Source: Wolfiporia cocos
Taxonomy: Eukaryota > Basidiomycota > Agaricomycetes > Polyporales > Phaeolaceae
NCBI GenBank assembly: GCA_029448655.1
Contig: JACCLO010000065.1
Coordinates: 1-64,000, forward strand
DNA: 64,000 nucleotides
Direction: 5' to 3'
The position numbers were made by a program, and so were the translations under genes. Below the pieces are notes generated by a model, which saw nothing but the letters and a program-made list of their open reading frames with translations, was not told the DNA's origin and ran no database searches. This document shows, in pieces, positions 33,188 to 43,937 of this stretch (its first letter is position 1; each line of letters opens with the position of its first letter).

Positions 33188-34126
33188 TCAGATGTAGCCT
33201 TTTCGCTTTTCTTCAGCGATCCAGTCACGGAGGGAATTTTCTTCCTTTGGCAAGAGGGAATATGGTTTGGCCAGTGTTGGCAATGGAGTGCCTTCGATTA
33301 AATTGATGGCATGATCATATGGCTTACGTGTTGGCATCCTTTCGGATGCTTTTTGCGAAAATACCATTGGGCCGAATTCCCAATATTCCTTAGGCACAAG
33401 CTGCTTCCATTTTTCGGTTGCAGCTTCTGGTCTGTTCTGGTGGATTTCTCCTACCATTCCCATGAGGAGTCCCAATTCCTCATTGGACAGGGTACCGATC
33501 CACTTGATAAATGGATCATCAGGGTTTCCATCTCCAATCGTGTCTAGCGCAGAATCCCAAATGTTGCTGATGTTATTATTGTCCTCTTCGTCATCGGGTG
33601 CAACTTCTTCCGAATCAGGGGACGATTCTGAGGCTTCTGGGCATGCAGACCCACATCGATATACCAGACTGCCAGAGTTCCAGTCCATAGTGGGGTTATG
33701 TTTAATTAACCAGTCATATCCTAGGATAAGGTCGTGGTTGTGGATTTTCATGATGGTAAGGAATACCTTTTCCTTGTGCTCGCCATGTTGCATGAATCCT
33801 TTAACTGACTTATTGATGAGACCATTTTTGTTGTATGATCCATCTGCATTATGAATCCAAAAAGGGTCTTTCTTATCGTGGGTGACTAGACGATGTTTGT
33901 CAACAAAGTCTGAGTTGATGACTGATAACGTTGCTCCACTATCGATTAAAGCCAAGCCTTGCACTTTCTGACCATAGACCCACAAGTCAACCCAGATCTG
34001 GAAAGATCGGGACTTATCACATGCATGATTCTTGTAATAGTGATATAAATTTTCACAATTTTTTACAAGCAGGTCAGCAGTACAGGCAACTATACTAGTA
34101 CACAGCACACATAGGCAAGGATTCAC
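33188..34126 (-). pseudogene. Element A aspartic protease region
   Basis: The minus strand encodes a retropepsin-type protease with ALIDSGATLSVINSDFV (catalytic DSGA) and LILGYDWLIKHNPTMDW (the ILGxxW signature), about 150-250 residues in total, followed by an acidic linker (DSEEVAPDDEEDNNN) and the region leading to RT (FSQKASERMPTRKPYDHAI). The protease releases Gag and Pol products. It is followed in frame by TGA at the position where related elements continue into the RT N-terminus. Confidence 0.85.
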
Positions 34127-34165
34127 ATGTGCTGAAGGCGAAAATTCGACTCGCTAGCTGGATGG

Positions 34166-34507
34166 TCAGGAGTTTTCTGGGCAACTGAATGCCATGGGAT
34201 AATGGTAGTGCCCCAATTCGGTGGCTGACCAATTGGGGCTGTTGATGGAGCCGGTGTACTGGCCAGTGGTTCCTCTACCTCCGTGATGCGCACGGATGAA
34301 TGGGCGGTGGAGTTGCCCATGGTTGTCACTGTCATCTGGGATCCACATCTCTGTTGTGGTGACCTGGACCATGTGACCTTTGCCATGAGTGTGGGGGGTT
34401 GCCGCTATTAGATTTCTGAGCCCCTTATTGTTCCACCTTGGATGCTGGCACCCTCCAATTGCATCACCCCCATGTTTGTGCAGTCCTTCCGGCCGCAGCT
34501 CTTGCAT
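34166..34507 (-). pseudogene. Probable C-terminal part of element A gag, broken
   Basis: A minus-strand frame begins LRPEGLHKHGGDAIGGCQHP and runs towards the protease. The order (gag, then protease) and one CxHP pair suggest the end of gag with a decayed zinc knuckle, but no full CCHC motif is present. The 5' remainder is cut off by the TRIM-like element at 34508. Confidence 0.4.
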
Positions 34508-35430
34508 GTGTCACAGATAATGCGAAAGCATAATATCATAGACGTTACGGAGCAATAACTAGGGTACATTACCCGTACGTGGCGCCGGCATACATGGCCT
34601 ACACCATAGAGTGTCTAATAGGCGCCGAGCGTGGGAATATGAACTGCAGATATAGCTGGACCCTCGATAGCAGCATGAGCTGTTATCGTAGCCCTTTTGG
34701 GGGAGTGGCTATTATGCCACTCATAAGCACGTTGCATTGGGTCCGCAGCGCGTCTTGTGATATAATAACAGCTCACCCGGTCGCCGGTTCGAACCTGGGT
34801 GGTGGCAAATATTTCCACTGCCTGGGGCGCTTCCGAACCACTGGCGGCTGAGGGAAAAGTACCCACCACGTGACCCCCTGTATCATGGGGCCCCTCTATA
34901 ACCGTAAGGTATCAGGGGATAAGATTGGTCAAAGCTTGCGTGGTAAAAACTACTATTAAATAGCCTTAACCCGCACCCAAAATCCAGGGTGTAAGTCGGG
35001 CCTTCAAGAGGTTGGCACACACGTCATAAGCCAAATGGTATAAGGGATTGGGGGTACCCTTCACCAGGCACAATGACAAAGCATAGTAGAAGTGATACTT
35101 AGTACCGGGGGCGGCTTGATGCAGCCTAAGTTATCTCCTTAACCAGAGACGGTTAATCCTTGAAGTGGGGGTAATGTCACAGATAATGCGAAAGCATAAT
35201 ATCATAGACGTTACGGAGCAATAACTAGGGTACATTACCCGTACGTGGCGCCGGCATACATGGCCTACACCATAGAGTGTCTAATAGGCGCCGAGCGTGG
35301 GAATATGAACTGCAGATATAGCTGGACCCTCGATAGCAGCATGAGCTGTTATCGTAGCCCTTTTGGGGGAGTGGCTATTATGCCACTCATAAGCACGTTG
35401 CATTGGGTCCGCAGCGCGTCTTGTGATAAG
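34508..35430 (+). mobile_element. TRIM-like element: two identical short LTRs around 411 bp
   Basis: Two copies of a 256-bp sequence starting TGTCACAGATAATGCG and ending CGTCTTGTGATA lie at 34508-34763 and 35175-35430. By eye they are identical. The interior ends in the purine tract GAAGTGGGGGTAA just before the second copy, as expected for a 3' LTR. The interior is non-coding. The size matches terminal-repeat retrotransposons in miniature. The flanks (GCATG and AGTTA) do not match, so the element either recombined or marks the rearrangement that removed the 5' end of element A. Diverged relatives lie at 20029-20257 and about 50070-50219. Confidence 0.7.
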
Positions 35431-35802
35431 TTATCCGTGTCATACTCGACCACTGAGACTTATGACATGCATGGTGACCTGCATCTTATAGGCAGACTAG
35501 CCTGCTCCTCCTCATCAGGAGTATAGGGTTATATTAGGGGGGTATTCCCCATTGCATGATACACACGGTATTCCATGTCATCCCTAGTGACATAGCCTGG
35601 TATTGGGATATTACTAAGGGGTGTGACTTCGGAGAACTAGTCCGCTGAGTAACTAGTTTGGACATGCATGTTATGTATGTGTTGTTTGTGTACATGGACG
35701 TGTCTATGGGCGGTTACAAGTGTAAGTGTAAATAAGCTCGTAGAAATGCCAGAAAAATAGGTAAAAATATAGAAAAATTCGTAGAATGTCCCAGATCTGT
35801 GA
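35431..35802 (-). mobile_element. LTR fragment related to the solo LTR at 52149
   Basis: Read on the minus strand from the terminus at 35802 (TGTCACAGATCTGGGACAT), it shares with the LTR at 52149 the TGGGACAT, TTTACCTATTT and TTTCTAC blocks. The far end with the 3' hairpin is missing. Confidence 0.55.
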
Positions 35803-35909
35803 CATAGATCAGGAATTTGATAAACCTTATGTTTAGATATTGCCTTGTGGTAGCTTTGTTTTGTTGGGAGTATTAGAACAGTTTCTTGGGCTTCTGAGAT
35901 GTTGTGATA

Positions 35910-36538
35910 TGACACGGTAACCACCATGCTACCTGCCTAAGCGGGGGAACCCCTATATATCCTATATATCCGCCCTACAGGGCCCCCATCCTCGTAAGGG
36001 GAGAACAGGAGGCTGCATCTATTGAGATGCCTCACCGAATGCCTGAGGTCACAACCCATGAGTGTACCACAATGCCCCCAGACTAGCGAGCAGAGAGTGA
36101 AGCAAGAATAATATTGAAAGAGGCCCCCACCCTCAAGGAGAGAGCAGCGGGCTTGTTGCTAATGCAGTTCGCTGTTACACTCAAGCCAGGCAGCAGAGGG
36201 TTTTGAGAGGTTGCCAGGGGACACACCCCCTAGGCTGAGATACTAAGTCTGAGGAGTACCTCAGACGTCACCAAGTATATATACATGCAGCAACTCCCTA
36301 ACTACCTAACTGCCTTGCCCTAAAGGTGTGGTCTGTGTGCAGTCAAGTCATGTGCTACAATACAAGGTGACGTTGTTACCTAGTGATGACGAAAGACCGT
36401 GATGTAGCTAGATAAGATAAAGCATTTATCTACCTATGCACGTGCTGTCCTACGAGCGGCTAAAAACCAGCATTTTGGCATAAAAACATGGAAAAATGGG
36501 GAAAATGACGCCACAATTTCTTGTGACACATTAATGTG
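35910..36538 (-). mobile_element. LTR (629 bp), no matching target duplication
   Basis: TGACACGGTAACC at the start and TTTCTTGTGACA at the end, similar in layout to the LTR at 17757 (shared GGGGAGAACAGGA, CATGAGTGTACC and TGCCCCCAGACTAGC blocks). R stem-loop TCTGAGG/CCTCAGA and TATATATACATG at about 36246-36286. Flanking pentamers differ, so it may be one LTR of a rearranged element. Confidence 0.65.
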
Positions 36539-36785
36539 GGGTGGTTATAGGATTTGGGTAGAACTGGTTTGTCTTTGGATTGAACTGTATGAGGTGTGAA
36601 CTGATTTGAAGTGATTACAACTGGTTCTAATTCCTGACAGAGATGACTTACCAGTGCTGGAGCAGTGCTGGAGGTACTTGCCAATCAAGGAAGGATCTGA
36701 TCTCTGTAGATAAGTGCTGATAATATCAACAGCAGAGTAGCATTCAATCGCCACTCTGAAGGTATCTTATCAATGTCAGTCAAAC

Positions 36786-37412
36786 TAGGTGATGTGCCAG
36801 GCCTGGCTTGAGGCCAGAGCCAAGCTGGGCCAAGCCCTACTTGGGCTGGGGTGAGCTAGGCTTTACAACATGGCTTGAGATGGCCCAGGGCCCAGCTTGT
36901 ATCTCAGGCTGAGCCAGGCTGAGCTGTTGAGCCCCAGCCTGGTGACCTTAATGGCTACAATGTCTGGCAACTACAATATAAGATTGTACAGGATAGTAGT
37001 ATGCTTAACTAAACTATAGTATTATATGCTGTTCATTTCAGACTACATAAAAAGCCAATAAGTCATGTCCTTAATGTTGAAGCCTGCCACTCACCATTGG
37101 GCACCTATACAATACCCCATATGGCAGGTGCACTACTGAATGCCATGCTGGTGGAAGGTTATTTTGACACTTAATACCACTATAATTTGTAGGCCTCAAT
37201 GTTCCTTTTCATCAAGGAACAATTGAAAATGGTGTATTTCAAACTTTCAAGGCTATAGTGATGACTATCCTAGCAGTGGTAGGCCCCAGCTTGGCCCTGG
37301 CCCAGGCTGGGCCAAGCTGTGAGCTGTCAGTGAGGGCCCGGCCTGAGGTTTTGAAAAGCGGTGGGCCATCAAAGCCAGGGCTTTTGGGCTGGGCTGGGCC
37401 TGCACATCACTA
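36786..37412. mobile_element. hAT-type MITE, copy 2 (about 627 bp)
   Basis: It carries the same termini (GGTGATGTGCCAGGCC...CCTGCACATCACTA) and GGCC-rich arms as copy 1, with single-base changes in the TIRs. GTCAAACT and GTCAAATT flank it, a 7-of-8 match to a target duplication. It is shorter and more diverged than copies 1 and 3. Confidence 0.75.
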
Positions 37413-37685
37413 GTCAAATTCAATGTGTGACTGGGAAACTAATCATCAGACTGGTATAGAATTGTTGTTTGGTAGTCAGGCTGGCATATGAATTGCAAAG
37501 TGCTGTTGCAGCTTACCTATGTGGATATACTATAGCCTGTGGCATATGCCACACAATGTGGTGCACACCTAGAGGCCTCAGAACCATCATGTAGAATCAC
37601 AATGTACAAAATAAGTGGTATACATGATGTTGAGAATGCTCAAACTACAAAAATCTGAGCACATCTGAGAAGCTGTGTATATTGC

Positions 37686-37880
37686 TCAAAGTGGTGCAAA
37701 GCCATTCTTGCTGAGCAGGTCATCCAGATTGTCAACTCTGTCCTCATCCAGACCCAAATCCCCATCCTTGTCTTTATAATTTTCTGCCCTGTTTCCCTCT
37801 TCATCTTCACACTGCTCGTCCACTTCATCCTCAGCAACTTGATACCTATAGTCCAGCTCCTCCTCAATAAGCTTCATATC
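37686..37880 (-). pseudogene. Coding-like acidic C-terminal tail, family unknown
   Basis: The minus strand encodes MKLIEEELDYRYQVAEDEVD and a further acidic stretch (DKDGDLGLDEDRVDNLDDLL) ending KNGFAPL before a stop. The bias looks like a genuine disordered acidic tail. Upstream DNA in the same frame turns into low-quality sequence, so only the end of some gene is visible. Confidence 0.3.
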
Positions 37881-38832
37881 TGAAGGGATGGCGCTCCTGG
37901 ACCATGCACGGGATGCCATGCACGGCCAGGAACAGGTGTCCCCAAGGGACCAGACGGCCCGCACGGCCGGTGCCCTGCCTCGATTGTCTTTGGCCGTTCC
38001 AGCTCGCGCGTGGCTGCGGCTGCAATATAAATGTGCCATAGACTTTAGACACATGTAAGAATACCAGGGCACGATCAAACACACACCAAAACGACACAGA
38101 ACACACCACAGAAAGCCAGCTGGTAGGCAGAATGCCCATCTGAGGTAGTTCAGCCACAGCTTGACCGATCATGATCGGCCTCGATCATACTCGTACAGTG
38201 AACCTTCGCTGGCTCATGCACAATCTGAAATGTCGCAAAAGCCCTGCGGGCACTATCTGGCTGCTCATCCAGTCAAAACAGGTGCCATCTGACGCTTCCC
38301 TAGGCTCTCTAGCCTAGCCAGGTCTGGCCCAACCCCAACTGCCTTCCTATAGCTTTTTCCATGTCTTTTCTCTCCAACCTCGGTGCACCACCCTAGATCT
38401 ACAGGTGATCGGTCTCATAAAATAATTTGCTTGTGTTTCAGGACAGTCTTCACCATCTCAGGGTTCGTCTCTGGATTGTCTAGCTTGTAGGGTGCACACT
38501 CGAAATTTTAGGACACTTAAAATGTTGTAGAAAATTTCGTGGCTCTCCATGTATTTAGGCGATGTGTAGATACGAGCAAATCATCGAATTCCACCCAGAC
38601 GAAGTCAGACGAAGGGCTGCGCTCGAGGCGTACGCTTAGGACTTAGGAAATCGGTCACAAACATTTTCGAGTCAATGTCTATTATTTCCACTTTATTCGA
38701 CGCACCGCCGCAGTTCTAAATCGCTACAGGCTACGTTCAACCGGTAAAACTACTCGACATCAACCCCTCGAACACCTCGCCTATCTCGGCACATCCAGAC
38801 CTGCCCGGAGAACCCGAGAGAAAATATTTTTC
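37881..38832. other. No supported gene
   Basis: Frames here are short and unrelated to known domains. I see no TIR or LTR termini between 37881 and the LTR relic at 38833. Confidence 0.35.
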
Positions 38833-39197
38833 TGACAACAGCGGTATGTGCAGTCTTGCACCACAGACTAGCGAGTATAGAATAGTAGTGTTGCCAAGAC
38901 GCAGGCGGGCGCACACGCAGAGGTAGTGAGGATTGACCTGGTTGCCAAGAATAGTAGAACTGAGGTTGTAAGACCTCAGCTCGCGCTATATGTACATACA
39001 GGGGGACACACTGTGTCTACCCTAAAGAGGTGGCCTGTGCACTACCTAAGGTGAGTCACATGGGTGGCACTACTGTAAGTATGGGCGCATGACTGTTAAG
39101 GTATCAGGGAATTCTAGCTAAACCTTATCAAACCTAAGACAAACAATAACAAGTCATGTGATATCTATAAGAGCCTTACCCGAGGCAGTCTGTGACA
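38833..39197 (-). mobile_element. LTR relic (about 365 bp)
   Basis: TGACAACAGCGG at the start and GTCTGTGACA at the end. R stem-loop TGAGGTTG...AGACCTCA at about 38952-38972 followed by a TATATGTACAT sequence. Flanking pentamers TTTTC and CTCTC differ at two positions. Confidence 0.5.
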
Positions 39198-39551
39198 CTC
39201 TCAACCTCCTCTCTGCTCATGGCACCCAGTATGCTTATGCCCTCCATGACATGGCCAGGGCAGCTTCACTCATATTTATCACTTCAATCATGCCTCTGCT
39301 GTCATGTCATGCCGCTTCAATTACATCACTGAACATGTGTTCATATTGAGGTTTTTCTATCAACTCCTCTGCCCCTTGTATTCCAACCAGGTCATCCTGA
39401 ATGGCCAGGACAATTTCTCTTTCATGGTTTTGGAGAGTTTTGTCAAAGGACTAGGGATCCCCAGATTGATCGACAAAGACTTGTATTGGAATCGTATACT
39501 CACGTTGCCATCAGCAGCTCTTGATTTCTTAACCCTTCATCCCATCCACTT

Positions 39552-41300
39552 TAGTGATGTGCCAGGCCCAGCTTTGGGCCATGAGCTGGGCCGGGCCAAG
39601 CTGGGCTTTACAGCACGGCTTGAGACTGACACACGCTACTAACTAGCACTCAACCAGGGGAAGGGGGCTCACACAAAGGTGCCTTCCTGATTTGGGACTA
39701 CTAGCCAGAAGAGGCCAAGACAAGTCTGAGGTTTATGCTCGAGACTGTCTGGCTTATATATTACTACTGTTTGTACATGTGGGGGCTCGCGTGACTATGG
39801 GGTCATCTACTTGCTGGTATACAATTGGTCTAAGCTATGGGGCCGGTAATGGCATTGGAGCACTGGTACGTAGCGAGATGTCCATAGCAACGTAGTGTGA
39901 TGGGATTGGATCAGGGGGGTTGCCAATCGATCGGGTTACGATCAGTGGTTCTTGTCGATCGGGTGATACCAGTAATGGCGGTGGTGATCAGTGCTTCGAT
40001 CGGGTGTAATGATCGGTGGTTTTCGTCGATCAGGGTATAACGACCAGTGCTCCTCATAGGTCATGTGCTGCCATCCCAGGCAGGGGGTGCACCATTCCAA
40101 TGGCGTGGTTTGACAAGATGTGGTCTGAAGGTGCTTTTGGTGGCCTAGGTTCCCGAGGTTACGGTACTGAGGGTCGATCGTTCACGGCCCGGGTTCCCAG
40201 AGGTTGCGGTACTGAAGGGAAGGCGTAGGGCGTAGACTCGTAGACTGTAGGTGCATAGGTCTAGTGCTTGTATGGGATTGCTGCCATCCCACGGGCAGAA
40301 GTCTATACAGGTCGGGGCCTGCCTGTAATGGGGAATGTCTATGCCAGTAATGGCGAGTGTCTGTGGTGTAAGAGATGTGAGACATTGGGCGTAGTGTTTA
40401 GGTCACGTGCATAATATAGGTCATTCCTCTAGTTAGTGTGTAGTGTATGTGCGATGGCTGGTAACCTGGATTGTCTTGGGGTTACTGCTGTGCTAGCCAC
40501 GCTGGTGGTTCCTAGAGGTGGCCCATGACTAGGTTGTATGGACTAGGCAGTATTGTACTGACTGCCGGGGACTGGGACTGGTGTAAGGTTCGGACTGCTG
40601 GTGGTCTGCTAGTGCCCGTAGTGACTTGTGTATCGGAGGGCTTCTACTAGCATTGCCGTACGTATCCAGCTGGGCTTGGATGGAGTGCTTTAGCGTGCAA
40701 GAGGCGTGAGTGGGGTGTCAACCTAGGATGTTCTACTAGGCTTGGAAATTGGCTTGTGACAGAGACGGCCCAGGGCCCGGCCTGAGATACAGGCCAGGCC
40801 AGGCCAAGCTGTTGAGCCCTGGCCTAGGGATCTTAATGGCTACAATATCTGGCAGGCACAATATAAGCCCATACAGGCCAGTTATATGCTCAACTCAATC
40901 ATTGTGCACCTATCTTGTTTATTTAAAACTACAGAAAAGTCAAGTCCTCAACGTTGAAGCCTGCCACTCACTTTTGGGCGCCTATATGATCCCCCATATG
41001 GCAGGCACGCTACTGAATGCTGCGCTAGTGAATGATTATTTCATGCTTAATCCTACTATAGATCGGAGGATTAAAGGTTCTATTTCATCTGGGAAAGGTT
41101 TGGCAAAGGTGAATCTCAAGCTCTGAAGCTAAAGTGACGATTATCTTAGCAGTGGTAGGCCGCGGCCAAGCTGGGACCTAGGCCGGGCCAAGCCGTGAGC
41201 TGTCAATGAGGGCCTGGCCTGAGGTTTTGAAAAGCCATGGGCCATCCAAGCCGGGCCGAAGCCGGGGCTTTTGAGCTGGGCTGGGCCTGGCACATCACTA
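39552..41300. mobile_element. hAT-type MITE, copy 3, split by a solo LTR
   Basis: TIRs TAGTGATGTGCCAGGCCC and GGGCCTGGCACATCACTA, with an exact 8-bp target duplication ATCCACTT at 39544-39551 and 41301-41308. Without the LTR it is about 609 bp and closely related to copy 1. The inner LTR separates its first 75 bp from the rest. Confidence 0.88.
39627..40761 (-). mobile_element. Solo LTR (1135 bp) inside MITE copy 3, target duplication GAGAC
   Basis: TGACACACGCTAC at the start, GGCTTGTGACA at the end, GAGAC at 39622-39626 and 40762-40766. The interior holds locally repeated phrases (CGATCGGGTNNNGATCAGTGGTT-like blocks, about 39925-40040), unusual among the other LTRs. Confidence 0.88.
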
Positions 41301-41348
41301 ATCCACTTCAGTCCGTGGCTATTTTCTCGGGCAACTCAGGTTGGGGAG

Positions 41349-42055
41349 TGTTACGGTTATTTTGATTTTTCGAATATCGACAGAACTCACCACCGGGCGA
41401 ATACGATACAGGGACTTGTTGCGCAACCAACCCCCTGGCTACTCGTGACTCTACTGGGCGCATCCCCAGTTGTATTAGCATGTAGGGCGCGTTTCACCTT
41501 TGGCAGATCCAACTCTGCCACCGTTTCACCTTCATCGTTTATTAGCTGATAGATGGTGTTCAACCACCATCATCCCTATCTATCGTTTCGGATACATCAC
41601 TACATACTTATCAAACGTTTGATACTATAGCGTAGATAGTAGCGGTGGCATCTGGGATGGACTTGACCCCTAAAACCCAGCGTAGTATAAAAGCTCATGT
41701 ACTTATTGTCAAGGCTCTTCAGCTCGACCTTGTTGTATAAACAAGAAGTCTTATACTCGTTCTCAAACGTAGGAAACTACGCTCAGTATTTCTCACTCGA
41801 GCAACCGAACGACTAAGTCCTCGAAGTGCACACTGACTTCTCGGACTTAGGCGAGTCTTATATTCTATTCGACTCGCACCTGAACAGATTATATCCTCTA
41901 ACGCGTATTGGATATTATACGATCTCCTAGGAACTTCACCTAGGACTTGAAGGCATCTAACGAGCATTTGCCTTGCATACGGCTATACGCCCACATGCAG
42001 AAGAACGATCTATATTCGCGACTCGAATATACGAACGGGTGTTCGACCCGTAACA
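41349..42055 (+). repeat. 5' LTR of element C
   Basis: TGTTACGG...CCCGTAACA. A TATA-like GTATAAAAGC stands at about 41684, so transcription probably starts near 41710. The sequence just after the LTR (GAAGGTCGAGC) is not a standard TGG-type primer-binding site. Confidence 0.92.
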
Positions 42056-42101
42056 GAAGGTCGAGCTTATCACACCCTCACCTACCACGGTGTAAGGGCA
42101 C

Positions 42102-43937
42102 ATGATATTTGGACCAGAATTCCCAGCACGACTGATTGAACTCTTGCCCGAGGACATTCAGGGAGTCTACAGACTCAACCGATACGAGTGGACTGACACC
42201 ATTGGAGCCTTCCGTAACCGCGGAGGAATTGTTGTCATTCCAAGAGAAGATAGGGCATCGAAGTGGGTAGAAGTATACCCCTCCGCAAGAACGACCGCTT
42301 GGGAAATAACGCGTGAAGCGTTCGAACGATTTGGAGAACTCCCTCCGATGTCAACCGCGACGTTGACCGAAAACGAAACCGAAACCATCAACAGAACCTT
42401 CGATGCCGATGGAAATACGAATCAGCCTTCGGGCGCCACAGGAATGGCAGGAATTGAGCGCATCGGAGATGATGGGAGAAATCCTGGAAATTTTACAGGA
42501 ACAGATAACAGCCAGACCGGAGGACAGGACCCTCCAGGATTTATATCTGCTTTTGCGCAGAGTGGGATTGGGCCTATGGCTGGAGGAACAGACCTCTTTG
42601 GAAACCCCCCACAGAACGCACCCGGAATGGGTAGCGGAGGAAATCCGTCTTGGACTAGCCCAAGCGGAGGAATGGGAACGACAAACCCAGGAACATGGCC
42701 TTCAGGCCTATTTGGACGAACCTCCGCAGGTACAAGCGGAGGAGGACTGGGAGGAAACTTCGGACTCGGAGGAGGGAATGCCCCCCCTCCTGGAGGATTC
42801 GGAGGAGGAACCCCCGCGAACCCCGGAGGAGGAAACCCTGGAGGAAACCCAGGGAACCCCGGAGGAAACCCAGGAAACCCAGGTGGAGGATACCCGGGAG
42901 GAGGAGGACCTCCACCACCGAATGCGCCGCAGCCTCAACCTCCGGCGCCAAACCCGTACTACCGACCCCCGATGATAAAGATCAATCCCCCAGACGTATT
43001 CGACGGGGAACGATCTGACATGCAGAACTTCATAAACCAGTGCAATTCCTGGTTTACGATGTACGAAACATCATTCCAGAACGACGTTCAGAGAGTGATC
43101 TTTATCCTCTCTTATATTTCGAACAAGGGGAAAACAGGCCAGTGGAAACAAAATTACCACCGGGTTTACACGAACCCCCAGACGAAACGATTCTTCCCAC
43201 CTAGTCTTGCACAGTTTGATGCAGACTTCCAGAAAGCCTTCGGAGCCATCGAAGAGGTACAGAAGGCGCGGAAGAAAATCCTGGACGTAACCCAGGACAG
43301 GAAGGACATTGATGATTATATCACCGAGTTCAACAACTTGGCCGGAAAGGCCCAGTACGATCGATACAGCGCGGACGGAAACGCGTTGCTCATAACCCTC
43401 TTTGAGAAAGGGTTACCCGAACACACGACCCGATACATCATCGGTGTTCGACCGCTACCAGCAACCATTGATGAATGGCAGTCCGCTGCCTCGTACTATG
43501 AAAATACGTACAAGATATTCTTGAAACGGGACAAACCGTTTGTCAAGAAAAAGGCTTGGCAAGCCTCGAACCAGAATAACGGACGCACTAGTGCTCCACA
43601 GACAACCGCACCGAAAGATCCGAACGCAATGGATGTAGATCGAATGACCACCCAGGAAAGGGACGATCACATCAAGAAAGGAAAATGCTTCACCTGTCAT
43701 CAGCCAGGACATATGTCGCGAGACTGCCCGAAGAGGCCGAGGAAACCAGCCCGCCCTAGGCGGACTACTCGAAAAACCGAAGAAGAAGAAGCCGAGCAAG
43801 AAGCTCGCATCGAAGAAGTCTCCGAAGAAGAGACTGAATATGTCACCGCTAACAGAGCGGTCACAGCAATTAGGGCTCTGAAAGCCAAGAACCCCGAGCT
43901 CCTAGCACGGCTCGTAGAAGAACAGGATTTTGCCTAG
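42102..43937 (+). CDS. gag: Element C Gag (611 residues) with CCHC zinc knuckle
   Basis: The protein forms the particle that packages element RNA. It starts MIFGPEFPARLIELLPEDIQ at the first ATG after the 5' LTR. Residues about 110-285 form a Gly/Pro/Asn-rich low-complexity region with GNPGG-type repeats (42760-42940). The capsid-like helical domain follows (MIKINPPDVFDGERSDM, then QNFINQCNSWF, LITLFEKGL). Near the end CFTCHQPGHMSRDC (about 43687-43728) is a classic CX2CX4HX4C nucleic-acid-binding knuckle, then a basic PRKPARPRRTTRK patch and an acidic tail. The pol frame overlaps its last 64 bp in the -1 frame (open from 43874), so Gag-Pol is probably made by frameshifting. The frame is intact. 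Confidence 0.92.
   Translation: MIFGPEFPARLIELLPEDIQGVYRLNRYEWTDTIGAFRNRGGIVVIPREDRASKWVEVYPSARTTAWEITREAFERFGELPPMSTATLTENETETINRTFDADGNTNQPSGATGMAGIERIGDDGRNPGNFTGTDNSQTGGQDPPGFISAFAQSGIGPMAGGTDLFGNPPQNAPGMGSGGNPSWTSPSGGMGTTNPGTWPSGLFGRTSAGTSGGGLGGNFGLGGGNAPPPGGFGGGTPANPGGGNPGGNPGNPGGNPGNPGGGYPGGGGPPPPNAPQPQPPAPNPYYRPPMIKINPPDVFDGERSDMQNFINQCNSWFTMYETSFQNDVQRVIFILSYISNKGKTGQWKQNYHRVYTNPQTKRFFPPSLAQFDADFQKAFGAIEEVQKARKKILDVTQDRKDIDDYITEFNNLAGKAQYDRYSADGNALLITLFEKGLPEHTTRYIIGVRPLPATIDEWQSAASYYENTYKIFLKRDKPFVKKKAWQASNQNNGRTSAPQTTAPKDPNAMDVDRMTTQERDDHIKKGKCFTCHQPGHMSRDCPKRPRKPARPRRTTRKTEEEEAEQEARIEEVSEEETEYVTANRAVTAIRALKAKNPELLARLVEEQDFA

Larger units (their letters stand above)
21312..34507 (-). 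mobile_element. Element A: Ty3/gypsy chromovirus-type retrotransposon, minus strand, with nested insertions
   Basis: In its own 5'-3' order (right to left) it holds a gag C-terminal piece, protease, reverse transcriptase, RNase H, integrase, chromodomain, dUTPase, a purine tract (AAGAGGGGGTAA, minus strand) and a 3' LTR. The RNase H region is split by a 6059-bp LTR element (26127-32185, duplication CGGGT) and by a solo LTR (25148-26038, duplication CATCT); its 3' LTR is split by a third LTR (21499-22371, duplication CATGC). Subtracting each insertion with one duplication restores the reading frame. The 5' end beyond gag is replaced by a TRIM-like element at 34508, so the 5' LTR is missing. 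It is dead: interrupted and with an in-frame TGA between protease and reverse transcriptase. Confidence 0.85.

Noticed and set aside
34780..34805. tRNA gene candidate at the TTCGAA palindrome
   Set aside because: Only a T-arm-like piece is present. No acceptor stem, D-arm or anticodon arm can be folded around it.
42780..42945. Short direct repeats that could suggest a CRISPR array
   Set aside because: They are contiguous coding repeats for GNPGG without unique spacers, in a eukaryotic retroelement.
42403..42975. 190-codon frame overlapping Gag
   Set aside because: It is an alternate-frame shadow of the GGA-rich repeat region; the Gag frame carries the capsid and zinc-knuckle motifs.
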